From assembly GCA_003134075.1 (NCBI GenBank), contig PLAI01000150.1:1-42806 (forward strand): DNA of 42,806 nucleotides, in the 5' to 3' direction. Every line of letters begins with the position of its first letter. Position 1 is the stretch's first letter. The notes below the pieces were generated by a model that was given only the letters and a program-made list of their open reading frames with translations, ran no database searches and was not told the origin of the DNA. Shown here piece after piece: positions 34,936 through 42,806 of the stretch. A program made the translations under genes and the position numbers. The stretch comes from Methylocystaceae bacterium (lineage in GTDB: Bacteria; Pseudomonadota; Alphaproteobacteria; Rhizobiales; Beijerinckiaceae).

Positions 34936-35301
34936 CTTCACTCCAGTCTGGAAATGAGTTGAATCATGGTGGATGAAGTTCCGCAAGGACGACCATGAGA
35001 GCCGTTTTCGCGGACGCGGCGGCGCTTGTGAAAAGACCGAGCAGGGTTTCCGACTCATCTTTTCGGAATGATTCCGAAATGACGAGTCGGCCGGCGCGCC
35101 CGGGCGCCTTGAACCGTCAAACCGTCAAGGGCGGACCGAGAGCATGGAGACCGCGACGGGCGCGAACGGGTAAACCACCGACGAGGGGATGCGCCCCCAA
35201 GACAGCAGCGTCCTAACATCCGGGCAGATGTTCGCTAGCGTTCATCCTAGATCGCCTCTTTGCTTGACCCACTGACGAATGCTCGAACGCGACGTGAAAC
35301 A
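34936..35301. other. Intergenic region in the exopolysaccharide locus
   Basis: About 365 bp with no convincing gene; a 73-codon ORF at 34,995 is low-complexity and lacks a good ribosome-binding site. It contains the long inverted repeat at 35,050-35,090 and presumably the promoter of the chain-length regulator. Confidence 0.5.
35050..35090. repeat. 41-nt near-perfect inverted repeat
   Basis: The left arm (35,050-35,069, CCGACTC...TTTCGGAAT) pairs with the right arm (35,071-35,090, ATTCCGAAA...GAGTCGG) around a single central G. 18 of 20 positions pair. No T-run follows, so it is more likely a dimeric-regulator operator, an RNA stem or a mobile-element trace than an intrinsic terminator. Confidence 0.65.
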
Positions 35302-36399
35302 ATGACCAACGCCGAACAGAATTCGCCAGACGATAACCGCCTTCCGATCGACGGCTCGGGGTCGGGCGGTCATCTGGTTTCGGCGCCACGCCGCGGTGAC
35401 GGGCAACTCGCGGGATTTGCGCCAAGGCAGAAAGAACTTCAAGACGCCGCGGGCGTCGATCTGCGCGAAAATTGGCGCATCGTAAAGAAGCGCAAATGGC
35501 TAATTGGAAGCATCATTTCGGCCTTCGTGATGATCGGCTGGCTGCAGACGCTGATGTCGATCCCGCAATACACGTCGGCGGTCCGGATTCAGATCGACCG
35601 CAGTGTTAGCAAGATCATCGAAAACGGCAGCGTCACGCCGTCGGATTCCAGCGACGGCGATTTCCTGAGAACGCAGTACGAGCTTCTTCAAAGTCGCAGC
35701 CTCGCGGAACGTGTGGTGTCCATGGCCCGGCTCGGGAACGACACGGCGTTTCTGAAACCCAAACAATTTTCGCTTTTGGGGATGTTTCGCGGAGGGGATA
35801 AGTCGGCGGCTCAGGCGGACAAAAGCATCGGGAGCGCCGATCGCGCGGCCGCCGCCGTCGGCGTCGTTCTGAGCCACCGTTCGGTTCGGCCAGTTTCCGG
35901 CTCGCGCCTGGTCGACATTACATATACCGACGCCTCGCCGACGGAAGCGCAAAGAATCGCCCAAGTCTACGCCGAGGCGTTCATCGCCTCCACCCTCGAC
36001 AAGCGGTTCCAGGCGAATTCCTACGCGAAGACTTTTCTTGACGACCAAGTAGCGCAAATGAAGCTGCGCCTTGAGCAATCCGAAAAGACGCTGTTGGAGT
36101 TCGCGCAGAAGGAACAAATCGTCGCGACAACGGATAAGGCTTCGATCGCGGAATCCAATTTGGCCGCCGCGAACACGGCGCTGGGAAACATTATCGCGGA
36201 GCGCATCAAGAATGAACAGCTCTGGAAGCAGGTCCAAAGCGCGACCGCGATCAATCTTCCGCAATTGCTGACAAATAACGTCATCGACGGTTTGCGAGCC
36301 AGGCGGAATCTGCTCGTGACGGAGTTCGAGGAAAAATCGGAAACCTTTCAGCCAAACTATCCCAGTCAGGTTCAATTACCAATAAAATTAAAGAAGTAG
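35302..36399 (+). CDS. Wzc-like chain-length regulator, N-terminal (Wzz) part, cut off by a frameshift
   Basis: 365 residues from the ATG at 35,302 to a premature TAG. A cytosolic N-terminus is followed by LRENWRIVKKRKWLIGSIISAFVMIGWLQTL, the Wzz motif and first membrane helix, then the periplasmic coiled-coil domain (SRLVDITYTDASPTEAQRIAQVYAEAFI; LRLEQSEKTLLEFAQKEQIV). After FQPNYPSQVQL the frame is lost: the next frame continues NKIKEVDHQLAAEVKTIQSS without a break into the kinase part. One missing base at about 36,373-36,380 explains it. As written the protein ends without its second membrane helix. It would set polysaccharide chain length at the inner membrane. Confidence 0.83.
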   Translation: MTNAEQNSPDDNRLPIDGSGSGGHLVSAPRRGDGQLAGFAPRQKELQDAAGVDLRENWRIVKKRKWLIGSIISAFVMIGWLQTLMSIPQYTSAVRIQIDRSVSKIIENGSVTPSDSSDGDFLRTQYELLQSRSLAERVVSMARLGNDTAFLKPKQFSLLGMFRGGDKSAAQADKSIGSADRAAAAVGVVLSHRSVRPVSGSRLVDITYTDASPTEAQRIAQVYAEAFIASTLDKRFQANSYAKTFLDDQVAQMKLRLEQSEKTLLEFAQKEQIVATTDKASIAESNLAAANTALGNIIAERIKNEQLWKQVQSATAINLPQLLTNNVIDGLRARRNLLVTEFEEKSETFQPNYPSQVQLPIKLKK

Positions 36400-36440
36400 A
36401 TCACCAACTCGCTGCCGAGGTCAAGACCATTCAATCTTCG

Positions 36441-37661
36441 ATGAAAGCGCTTTACGAGTCGTCGTTAAGCCAAGAAAGAGAGATGTCGAAGAGAATCGAG
36501 ACGCTACGCGCGGACGCGCTCGATCTTCAAAGGCGCAGCATCGAATATAATATCATAAAACGAGAGGTGGACTCGAACCGAAATCTTTATGAGGGGCTTC
36601 TTCAGCGAATGAAAGAGGTCGACGTCGCCGGCGGCTCCGGCGCCAACAACGTGTTCATCATCGACAAGGCGGAGCTGCCGGGGGGGCCGTCGTCTCCGGT
36701 CATGTCGCGCGCGCTCGCTCTCAGCCTTGTCCTTGGGCTCGGCGTGGCTTTCGTGGCCGCCTACCTTCTTGAATACCTCGACGACTGCATTCATTCTCCC
36801 GACGATTCGGAAAGGCTTTTCGGCCTACCGACACTGGGCGTCATCCCGAAAATCAAACCTCCGTCCACCGTCGAAGCGGAGTTCGCCGACGTGCGCTCGG
36901 CCCTCGCGGAGGCTTATCGTTCGCTTTGCACGGCGCTGCAATTTTCCACCGAGGCTGGTCTGCCGAAAACGATTTGCGTGACCAGCTGCGCCTCATCCGA
37001 AGGCAAGTCGGTCACATCCCTGGCGATCGCCAGGCAATTTTCGATGATGGGCCTCAATGTCCTGCTGGTCGACGGAGACCTTCGCAATGCGTCGCTGCAT
37101 AAGAAGCTTGGCGTCGAAAACAGCGTTGGTCTCAGTAATTATCTGACGGGGAGCTGTTCGCCTCCGGATGCGATAAGGCGGACGGTGCACAAAAATCTCT
37201 TCTTCATGTCCTCCGGGCCATTGCCGCCCAACGCGGCCGACTTGCTGGTCGGTTCGCGGCTGATGACCTTGCTTACAAGAGGATTGGAGGTGTTCGATCT
37301 CGTCGTCATCGATGGGCCGCCCGTCCTGGGATTGGCCGACGCGCCATTGCTGTCTGCGGCCGTCAATGCGACGATCTTCGTCGTCGCCGCCGGCCAAACA
37401 CGTATCGGCCCGGTCCGGGTCGCTTTGAAACGACTGGAGAGTTCGCGGACCCCGATTATCGGCGCGGTTGTCACCAAGTTCGACGCGAAGACCGCCAATT
37501 ACGGCTATGACTACGGCTATGGCTACGGGTATGGCTACGGTCAGGACGTCAATGACGAATTGGAAAACAAATCGGAGGACTTCGCGGAGGACGATGATCA
37601 TCCTCAATTGAAGGATGGCGGCGCGCGTCGCTCAAATAACGCGCAAGATGTTGGCCGATGA
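36441..37661 (+). CDS. Wzc-like tyrosine autokinase, C-terminal part (after the frameshift)
   Basis: 406 residues from the first ATG of the frame, but the homologous frame is open from ~36,375 and no ribosome-binding site precedes the ATG. Rest of the coiled coil, the second membrane helix (ALALSLVLGLGVAFVAAYLLEYL with the upstream Pro-rich LPGGPSSP motif), then a BY-kinase: Walker A SCASSEGKSVTSLA, Walker A' VLLVDGDLRNASLH, Walker B LVVIDGPPVLGLAD. A tyrosine cluster YGYDYGYGYGYGYG near the C-terminus is the expected autophosphorylation tail and the substrate of the CpsB-like phosphatase. Stop overlaps the J-domain gene (ATGA). Confidence 0.85.
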   Translation: MKALYESSLSQEREMSKRIETLRADALDLQRRSIEYNIIKREVDSNRNLYEGLLQRMKEVDVAGGSGANNVFIIDKAELPGGPSSPVMSRALALSLVLGLGVAFVAAYLLEYLDDCIHSPDDSERLFGLPTLGVIPKIKPPSTVEAEFADVRSALAEAYRSLCTALQFSTEAGLPKTICVTSCASSEGKSVTSLAIARQFSMMGLNVLLVDGDLRNASLHKKLGVENSVGLSNYLTGSCSPPDAIRRTVHKNLFFMSSGPLPPNAADLLVGSRLMTLLTRGLEVFDLVVIDGPPVLGLADAPLLSAAVNATIFVVAAGQTRIGPVRVALKRLESSRTPIIGAVVTKFDAKTANYGYDYGYGYGYGYGQDVNDELENKSEDFAEDDDHPQLKDGGARRSNNAQDVGR

Positions 37662-38296
37662 GCGACGTGACAGCATTAAGGGTGGCGGTCGACTTGATGT
37701 TGATCCCTTCGCGCGTCCGCTCGCTGAGGACTGGACCGCTTCCCCATGGCGTTCCATTTTTGCTGCGCATCGCGGCGAACGACGAAGAGGCGACGCGAGA
37801 GGCGATCGTCTTGACCGGAAAATCACCGGAGACACTGCGAGCAGCGGCCGCTTTTTTTATCGAACAAATATTGTTGAGGCCGGGCGCCGACAGCTATCAT
37901 ATATTGGGCTTGGGGCCGGACGCGACGGCGTCTCAATTGCGTCAAAATCTCGCGCTGCTCCTTCGATGGCTGCACCCGGACGTTAGTGAAAACGCTCAAA
38001 GGTCGATTTTCGTGACGCGGGTCACAACGGCGTGGAACGACCTCAAGACGCCGGAAAAGCGCGCCGCCTACGACATCGCCCACGCCTCTGGCGAAGCGGA
38101 ACAAGATCCTCGACCCGACGAGTGGTTCATGGATATGTCGGCCATTCCAGAATCTAGCGAGGTGACGCTTTATGAAGATTTCACGACCATGGCGGCAATA
38201 AATCCGCCAGCGCGGACGGAGAGAGTTCAGCAGCGTAAGAACGACAGCTTTCTCCATCGCCTTCTGCTGTTATTGATGGGTGAACTCGATGACTAG
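37658..38296 (+). CDS. J-domain (DnaJ-like) protein of the exopolysaccharide locus
   Basis: 212 residues. The centre (~residues 85-150) is a J domain: SYHILGLGPDATASQLRQNLALLLRWLHPDVSE with the HPD motif, followed by WNDLKTPEKRAAYD. There is no Gly/Phe region or zinc finger, so it is a specialised co-chaperone, not DnaJ. The N-terminal ~80 residues and the C-terminal hydrophobic HRLLLLLMGEL stretch match nothing I know. Translationally coupled to the kinase (4-nt overlap). Inference: recruits DnaK to the polysaccharide machinery. Confidence 0.72.
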   Translation: MSDVTALRVAVDLMLIPSRVRSLRTGPLPHGVPFLLRIAANDEEATREAIVLTGKSPETLRAAAAFFIEQILLRPGADSYHILGLGPDATASQLRQNLALLLRWLHPDVSENAQRSIFVTRVTTAWNDLKTPEKRAAYDIAHASGEAEQDPRPDEWFMDMSAIPESSEVTLYEDFTTMAAINPPARTERVQQRKNDSFLHRLLLLLMGELDD

Positions 38297-38345
38297 GGCT
38301 AGAGGAATTCTTTCGCCGAAGCGGGCGCCGGGCGGATCGACACGA

Positions 38346-38364
38346 ATGTTCAAAGCTTGAACAT
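38346..38364. promoter_or_regulatory. Inverted repeat overlapping a start codon
   Basis: ATGTTCAA - AGC - TTGAACAT: 8-bp perfect arms, the right arm ending in the first two bases of the ATG at 38,363. It could be an operator, or a hairpin that masks the start of the next gene. Confidence 0.4.
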
Positions 38365-39640
38365 GTCGCCATCGGATTATTCGCGCAAGAACAAACGGCG
38401 CGCGCTCGCCCGGCCCCCCTTGGCCTGCATGGGATTCTTGGCGTTGCTGGCGCCAGTGCTCGTCTGGCTGATCATCTCCCGGAGTTTGGTCGCTTATCTC
38501 GCTCAGACCGAGCCTGAGACCGCTTTGTCGTTAAACTCGAGCGATCCATTGGCGCTTGTCGCTCTCGCTGAAAAAGCCATTCTGTTCGACAAGAATCTCA
38601 CGACTAAGTCACTGAACGAAGCACGTGGACGGTTGGAGGAGGCGCTTTCTGAGTTTCCGCTCAATGCGCGCGCTCTACGTTTGCTGGGCCAGTTGCTGGC
38701 GCGAACGGGCGACGACGCCAAGGCGACGAGAGCGATGCAAACGGCGGCGCGATATTCCTCCCAGGAACTCATCGCGGTCGATTGGACGATGCGGAGCAGT
38801 TTTCAAAACAAGGATTATCGCTCCGCGGCCTATTACGCGGACGTCCTGCTCAGAGCGCATCAGGATTTTTATAAATTTGCGTTGCCTGTCCTCGGACACA
38901 TGGCGGAAGATGATGTCGGCAAGAAGGTGATCAAGAAGCTGTTCGCCACTAATCCGCCGTGGCGATTTTGGTTTTTCATTGAACCCGGAATGGCCATAAC
39001 CGACGTGCGTACGCCGCTGGAACTTCTATTGAGTCTCAAAGATACGGACGCCCCGCCAACTCCGGGTGAATTGCAAGGCTATATTGGATTTTTATTCCAG
39101 CATAAATTTTATAAATTTGCATATTTCGTCTGGCGGCAATTTTTGCCGCCAGAGCAGCTGGCGCATAGCGGATTATTGTTTAATGGCGGGTTCGAGACAA
39201 AGCCCTCCGGAACTCTTTTTGACTGGAAGTTGGAGCAGGCGGATGGCGCGTTCGTCGATATCGCTCCGCGGCCCGACTCCCCCGACAAGAACGCTTTGTC
39301 CGTCGAATTCGGACAGGGGCGCGTGAACTTTGGCGGCGTCTGGCAGATGGTCATTCTACCGCCGGGCGTCTATCGATTGACGGGCTCCTACGAGGGAAGC
39401 GTCACGGGCCGGCGTGGAATGCAATGGAGCGTGCTCTGTTTTGGAGGGAGCGCGATCGGAGAAAGTCAGATGATATTGGGAACCTTCCCGGAAGAGAGGC
39501 AATTCGAATTCGACTTCAAGGTTCCTTCGATCGGCTGCGAGGTGCAAACAGTGCGGTTGGACCTCGCCGCGCGAACTTCCTCCGAGCAATTGGTCGCGGG
39601 GCTCGTTCGCTTCGCCAATCTCTCGATCCAGCGGAAATGA
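38363..39640 (+). CDS. Membrane-anchored protein of unknown function in the exopolysaccharide locus
   Basis: 425 residues from the ATG at 38,363 (an in-frame TTG lies 6 nt upstream). One N-terminal membrane segment (GFLALLAPVLVWLIISRSLVAYL), then a helical TPR-like region (LNEARGRLEEALSEFPLNARALRLLGQLLARTGDDAKATRAMQTAARY). The C-terminal ~150 residues are beta-rich, with HSGLLFNGGFETKPSGTLFDWKL and PPGVYRLTGSYEGSV, resembling a carbohydrate-binding jelly roll. I do not recognise the family. Position between kinase/J-protein and Wza suggests a periplasmic part of polysaccharide polymerisation or export. Confidence 0.75.
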   Translation: MSPSDYSRKNKRRALARPPLACMGFLALLAPVLVWLIISRSLVAYLAQTEPETALSLNSSDPLALVALAEKAILFDKNLTTKSLNEARGRLEEALSEFPLNARALRLLGQLLARTGDDAKATRAMQTAARYSSQELIAVDWTMRSSFQNKDYRSAAYYADVLLRAHQDFYKFALPVLGHMAEDDVGKKVIKKLFATNPPWRFWFFIEPGMAITDVRTPLELLLSLKDTDAPPTPGELQGYIGFLFQHKFYKFAYFVWRQFLPPEQLAHSGLLFNGGFETKPSGTLFDWKLEQADGAFVDIAPRPDSPDKNALSVEFGQGRVNFGGVWQMVILPPGVYRLTGSYEGSVTGRRGMQWSVLCFGGSAIGESQMILGTFPEERQFEFDFKVPSIGCEVQTVRLDLAARTSSEQLVAGLVRFANLSIQRK

Positions 39641-39750
39641 CGACAGACCGAATTCCGCCCATCACAGTCGACCGCGCTCTTCAACTAAAACTTTATCAAA
39701 TTCCCCTAGTCAAAGCTCGACAGGCGTCGAGATAGTGGAGAATCGAGAAG

Positions 39751-40482
39751 ATGTGCACGCCACTAACCGCGCTGAGATTTGCGATGCTATTTGGCGGCGT
39801 CGCCGTGCTTGCCGCATGCGAGTCGACGATTCGAAGTCCCGAAGCGAATTCGGCGCAAGCGGCGGGAGAACAGCAATTGGCGCGGAAAGTTGGCGCGGAC
39901 GCGGCGGCTTTGTCGCCGGGAAGCGCGACTTATCAGATCGGCGTGCAAGACGTTCTCGAAATCGTCGTGTTCAAAGTGCCGGAACTCACGCGCAATGTTC
40001 AGGTCTCCGATTCCGGAACGATCAATTTGCCTTTGATAGGCGAAATGCAGGCTGCGGGTTTGACGTCGCAGGAAGTCGAGCACGAGCTAGCCAGACGGCT
40101 TGGCGCGAGCTATTTGAAAAACCCGCAAGTCAATATTTATGTCAAAGAATATAACAGCCAGCGCGTGACCATCGAAGGATCGGTGAGATCGCCCGGCGTC
40201 TTTCCGATTCGTGGCAGAATGACTTTGATGCAAGCTCTCGCCACTTCCGGAGGTCCGGATCGCGACTACGCCTCCTCGGACGTGATGGTGTTCCGTACCC
40301 ACGACGGTCAACGCGGCGGTTTGGAATACAATATCGACTCGATAAGATCAGGAGAGGCGCCAGATCCGCCATTGCAGAACGGCGACGTGGTCGTCGTGCC
40401 GACCTCCACCGGAAAATTCATCTTCCAGAGCTTATTGAAAACCGTGCCGGTGGCGGCGAACGTTAGATCCGTGGTGCCATGA
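39751..40482 (+). CDS. Polysaccharide export lipoprotein (Wza/GumB-like)
   Basis: 243 residues. Lipoprotein signal peptide with lipobox LAAC (VAVLAACEST), so anchored in the outer membrane. The Poly_export domain starts at YQIGVQDVLEIVVFKVPELTRNVQVSDSGTINLPLIGEMQAAGLTSQEVEHELA, followed by the SLBB-type VTIEGSVRSPGVFPIRGRMTLMQALATSGG and a C-terminal NGDVVVVP. Wza homologues form the outer-membrane export ring. It works with the Wzc-like pair upstream. GAGAATCGAGAAG precedes the ATG. Confidence 0.9.
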   Translation: MCTPLTALRFAMLFGGVAVLAACESTIRSPEANSAQAAGEQQLARKVGADAAALSPGSATYQIGVQDVLEIVVFKVPELTRNVQVSDSGTINLPLIGEMQAAGLTSQEVEHELARRLGASYLKNPQVNIYVKEYNSQRVTIEGSVRSPGVFPIRGRMTLMQALATSGGPDRDYASSDVMVFRTHDGQRGGLEYNIDSIRSGEAPDPPLQNGDVVVVPTSTGKFIFQSLLKTVPVAANVRSVVP

Positions 40483-41044
40483 TGGGATTTACGCGGGCGC
40501 TCTGAGAGCTGGACATGCGGTTGCTCGATGGGAGGGTATCGCGAAACCTCCCGCGCGCCATAATTCGTGATCACGGCATTTCCTATTGTTCTTTTTCATA
40601 AAGACTCGGGGCCGCATATCTGAGTTTTATCCGAGCGGTTAGGAAAATGCTCTTGCGTTTTCGGATCGGACCCGATCGAATGGGCGATGTCGGAGGCGAC
40701 CCGCTGATTGGCGTTCATGCTCCGTAGGGGATCGATATCCTCTTCGAGAAACCGAAGAAGGCCGCGCGTATTCCGCTCTCCCAGCTTTCAAGTCGACCAT
40801 CATCGCTTGCGAGCTCGGCGAAAAATGGCGGACGGGGCATTTCGTGAACCATGGAAACCATCCGCGTTCCGTTGATTGCGATGGAACGTGATCGCGGACG
40901 CCGGCCGTCAAAAAGCGCGAGGAACGTCTCGCCCATTCGGCCGCGAACAAAGGAAGGAACAATGGACTTTAGGCGCTTTAGACTTCCCTGGCGCGGCACG
41001 CTCACCACCCCAATTGGATCTTACGAAGCAGATAGGCGTGGATC
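40483..41044. other. Intergenic region before the polymerase/ligase gene
   Basis: 562 bp. Open frames exist on both strands (for example minus 40,715-41,008), but none shows a family motif or a good ribosome-binding site. The stretch may hold a promoter or the remnant of a lost gene. No RNA gene seen. Confidence 0.45.
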
Positions 41045-42703
41045 GTGAGTTCTTCGCAACCGCGGATGAGGGAGCAGATTAGCGCGCTCTTTTACTTTTG
41101 CGCCCTCGGCGTGATATTCGCGGTCCTATTCGGAGGCGGCACCCGAGGTGGGTTCCTATCGGACGTGCTTCTGCAATTTGTCTCGGTTCCAATTCTTGTC
41201 GTCGCTCTGTGGCGCGCCGGGACCGGTTCGCTATCGCGTGGGCAACTTTACTCCCTGTTGTTTTGCGCCGCGATTTTGGCTGTTCCCTTGGCGCAATTGG
41301 CGCCGCTTCCGCCCTCGATATGGATTGCGTTGCCCGGACGGGCGATCCTTGGAGCGCCTTACGAATTGATCAATCGCGGCCTTCCCTGGGCGCCTCTGAG
41401 CTTGGCGCCGGCGGCGACCTGGCTGAGCGTGCTTTCTCTATTGCCCACTTTCGCCATCTTCCTCGGCGTGCTTCAGCTTGATTATGCCGAACGCAGGCTT
41501 TTGAGCCTCGTCGCGCTCGCCATGGGATTTTTGAGTGTTCTCTTGGGATTGACGCAGGTGGCTCAAGGTCCGTCGAGTCCCCTAAGGTTCTTCGAGTACA
41601 CCAACGCCCAAGAGGCCGTGGGTTTTTTCGCGAATCGGAACCACTTCGCGGCGATGCTCTATACGCTCACATTATTGGCGGCGGCTTGGACTGGAAACAA
41701 TGGAATCGCCTTCGGTCTCGAAAAAAATCGAAACAAGTTCAGCACGGCCTCGATCGTTTCGCAGCTTGCGAGTTTCTGCATCCTGACAGTGCTGATCGGA
41801 GCGCAGGTCGTGACCCGTTCGCGCGCCGGCATGATTTTGACCCTAGGCGCGCTGTTTGGCGCGTTCCTGCTAATTCGACAGGGGCAACGCGCGACGAACG
41901 GCATGCGTCCGACCTGGTTGATGGTTGGAGCCGCGAGTTTGGCGGCGGTTCTGTCCATTCAATTTTCGCTTTACCGCGCTTTGGATAGATTCGCGATCGA
42001 AACGGCGCCGGACGCTCGCATCGCGTTCGCCCGCAACACGATCGAAGCGGCAAAAACCTTCATGCCTTTCGGCGCCGGGGTCGGCTCTTTCGTTCCGGTC
42101 TACGCGACCTTCGAAAAGCCGCGGGATTTGATGGCTGGAGGCTACGCCAACCACGCTCACGACGATTTTCTCGAAATCTGGCTCGAAACCGGTGCCGCCG
42201 GGTTGATTCTTATCCTGCTTTTTGTCGCTTGGCTGCTGTGGCGATCCCTTCAAGTGTGGCGGCGCTCATACGTGGGCGGGCTCCAAATCGACAGGTTCCT
42301 TGTCCGCGCGTCGACATTGGCCATCCTTCTTCTGCTGTTCCATTCCATTGCCGATTATCCCCTTCGCACGGGGTCTATGATGGCGCTATTCGCCTTCCTC
42401 TGCGCGCTGTTAATCCCTCCGCGGGACGATTTGATTAGCGATCCGCGTGAGGCCGCGAGGGAGGCGCGAGCGCCGCGGGCGGCTCCGGCGCGGCCCCGAG
42501 CGGGGGCGACGACGACCGCGCCGCCGCGCCCATCGGAACCGCGCCCATCTCGCCAACAGGCAGCCCCGCCGCGACCCGCGCGACCGAAACCTGTCACGGC
42601 GTGGGATGATGAGCATTGGCCCGAGGAATGGCGGAAAATGCAGGCCCGAACTTTCGAGGGAGATGGCTCGGGGAAGGCGCCGGAACCGTCATCGGAAGAA
42701 TGA
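41045..42703 (+). CDS. O-antigen ligase / exopolysaccharide polymerase family membrane protein
   Basis: 552 residues, about 12 hydrophobic helices up to residue ~460. The Wzy_C/WaaL signature appears: FFANRNHFAAML in the middle, RSRAGMILTLGALFGAFL, and the periplasmic-loop motif YANHAHDDFLEIWLETGAAGLILILLF. The last ~90 residues are a soluble Pro/Ala/Arg-rich tail. It would polymerise repeat units or ligate glycan. It starts at a GTG; no strong Shine-Dalgarno is evident. Last gene of the exopolysaccharide locus in this window. Confidence 0.86.
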   Translation: MSSSQPRMREQISALFYFCALGVIFAVLFGGGTRGGFLSDVLLQFVSVPILVVALWRAGTGSLSRGQLYSLLFCAAILAVPLAQLAPLPPSIWIALPGRAILGAPYELINRGLPWAPLSLAPAATWLSVLSLLPTFAIFLGVLQLDYAERRLLSLVALAMGFLSVLLGLTQVAQGPSSPLRFFEYTNAQEAVGFFANRNHFAAMLYTLTLLAAAWTGNNGIAFGLEKNRNKFSTASIVSQLASFCILTVLIGAQVVTRSRAGMILTLGALFGAFLLIRQGQRATNGMRPTWLMVGAASLAAVLSIQFSLYRALDRFAIETAPDARIAFARNTIEAAKTFMPFGAGVGSFVPVYATFEKPRDLMAGGYANHAHDDFLEIWLETGAAGLILILLFVAWLLWRSLQVWRRSYVGGLQIDRFLVRASTLAILLLLFHSIADYPLRTGSMMALFAFLCALLIPPRDDLISDPREAAREARAPRAAPARPRAGATTTAPPRPSEPRPSRQQAAPPRPARPKPVTAWDDEHWPEEWRKMQARTFEGDGSGKAPEPSSEE

Positions 42704-42729
42704 GGAGGTCGTCGTCGCGAGTCGGAGGT

Positions 42730-42780
42730 AACGCGAGCTTCGAGGGCTCCAAAGATTGATCTTTCGGGGGCTCTCGCGTT
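42730..42780 (+). terminator. Long hairpin, probable terminator of the exopolysaccharide operon
   Basis: AACGCGAG (42,730-42,737) pairs with CTCGCGTT (42,773-42,780), and an inner AAAGAT-TG-ATCTTT stem lies within it. CTATTGTTCC follows, a weak T-tract. It lies 27 bp after the last stop. Confidence 0.65.
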
Positions 42781-42806
42781 CTATTGTTCCCCTTGCGCGC
42801 ACCATT

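Noticed and set aside
34995-35216. 73-codon plus-strand frame before the chain-length gene
   Set aside because: Low complexity, no good ribosome-binding site, and it contains the long inverted repeat.
35289-35302. GACGTGAAACA as a third parS site
   Set aside because: Only a half-site; the left arm TGTTTCAC is absent.
36365-36400. Programmed frameshifting in the Wzc-like gene
   Set aside because: AATAAAATTAAAG is A-rich but lies after the point where homology changes frame, and no X_XXY_YYZ heptamer is placed correctly.
40715-41008. 97-codon minus-strand frame in the gap before the polymerase gene
   Set aside because: No recognised family, no ribosome-binding site, orientation opposite to the operon; left as unassigned intergenic sequence.
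1-42806. CRISPR arrays, tRNA or rRNA genes, insertion sequences
   Set aside because: No regularly spaced direct repeats, tRNA-like cloverleafs, rRNA segments or transposase genes were seen.

Overview
The window reads as chromosomal DNA of a GC-rich alphaproteobacterium, most likely of the order Hyphomicrobiales (Rhizobiales); a Methylocystis- or Beijerinckia-like relative would fit, but no marker here fixes the genus. The basis is the gene order rho-hemJ-hemE / maf-coaE-dnaQ on one side and parB-parA-rsmG-mnmG-mnmE on the other, two perfect parS sites, and an AT-rich gap beside hemE holding DnaA-box-like 9-mers and a TTAA-N7-TTAA CtrA site. This is the classical alphaproteobacterial replication-origin neighbourhood, so the window spans oriC (about 17,740-18,130).

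Layout. 1-2,650: the 5' end of ftsH, and a divergent GlxA-type AraC regulator fused to a LOV blue-light domain, then a 27-codon membrane-peptide ORF and two hairpins. 2,654-6,141: metY, argH, a TlpA-like thioredoxin. 6,276-8,909: a compact accessory module of a Vsr endonuclease, a C5 DNA methyltransferase and a zinc-ribbon protein with a nucleoside-deoxyribosyltransferase-like C-terminus. 8,917-20,100: the origin core (parB, parA, rsmG, mnmG, mnmE, rho, hemJ, hemE, oriC, maf, coaE, dnaQ).

20,097-33,207: an unusual cluster built round two stand-alone carrier proteins. It holds carrier protein + adenylating ligase + SDR reductase; an acetolactate-synthase-like ThDP enzyme; a class IV aminotransferase; a cupin; an amino acid:[carrier protein] ligase of the seryl-tRNA-synthetase-like family, broken here by a frameshift; an acyl-CoA dehydrogenase; a second carrier protein; a homoserine O-acyltransferase and O-acylhomoserine sulfhydrylase pair; a FATP-type acyl-CoA synthetase; and a DCC-family thiol protein. 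Inference: together these would activate an amino acid, hold it on a carrier protein, oxidise it, and join it to keto-acid-, sulfur- and fatty-acid-derived pieces. No product can be named. This is the best candidate for an undescribed system in the window.

33,346-42,703: a secreted Asn-rich protein with a strong terminator, then an exopolysaccharide (Wzx/Wzy-type) locus: CpsB-like PHP phosphatase, a Wzc-like chain-length regulator/tyrosine kinase split by a one-base frameshift, a J-domain protein, a membrane-anchored unknown, a Wza-like export lipoprotein and an O-antigen-ligase/polymerase-like membrane protein.

Two independent frameshifts in otherwise well-conserved genes mean that either sequencing indels or real gene decay must be considered. 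All family assignments come from reading motifs; no database search was possible.
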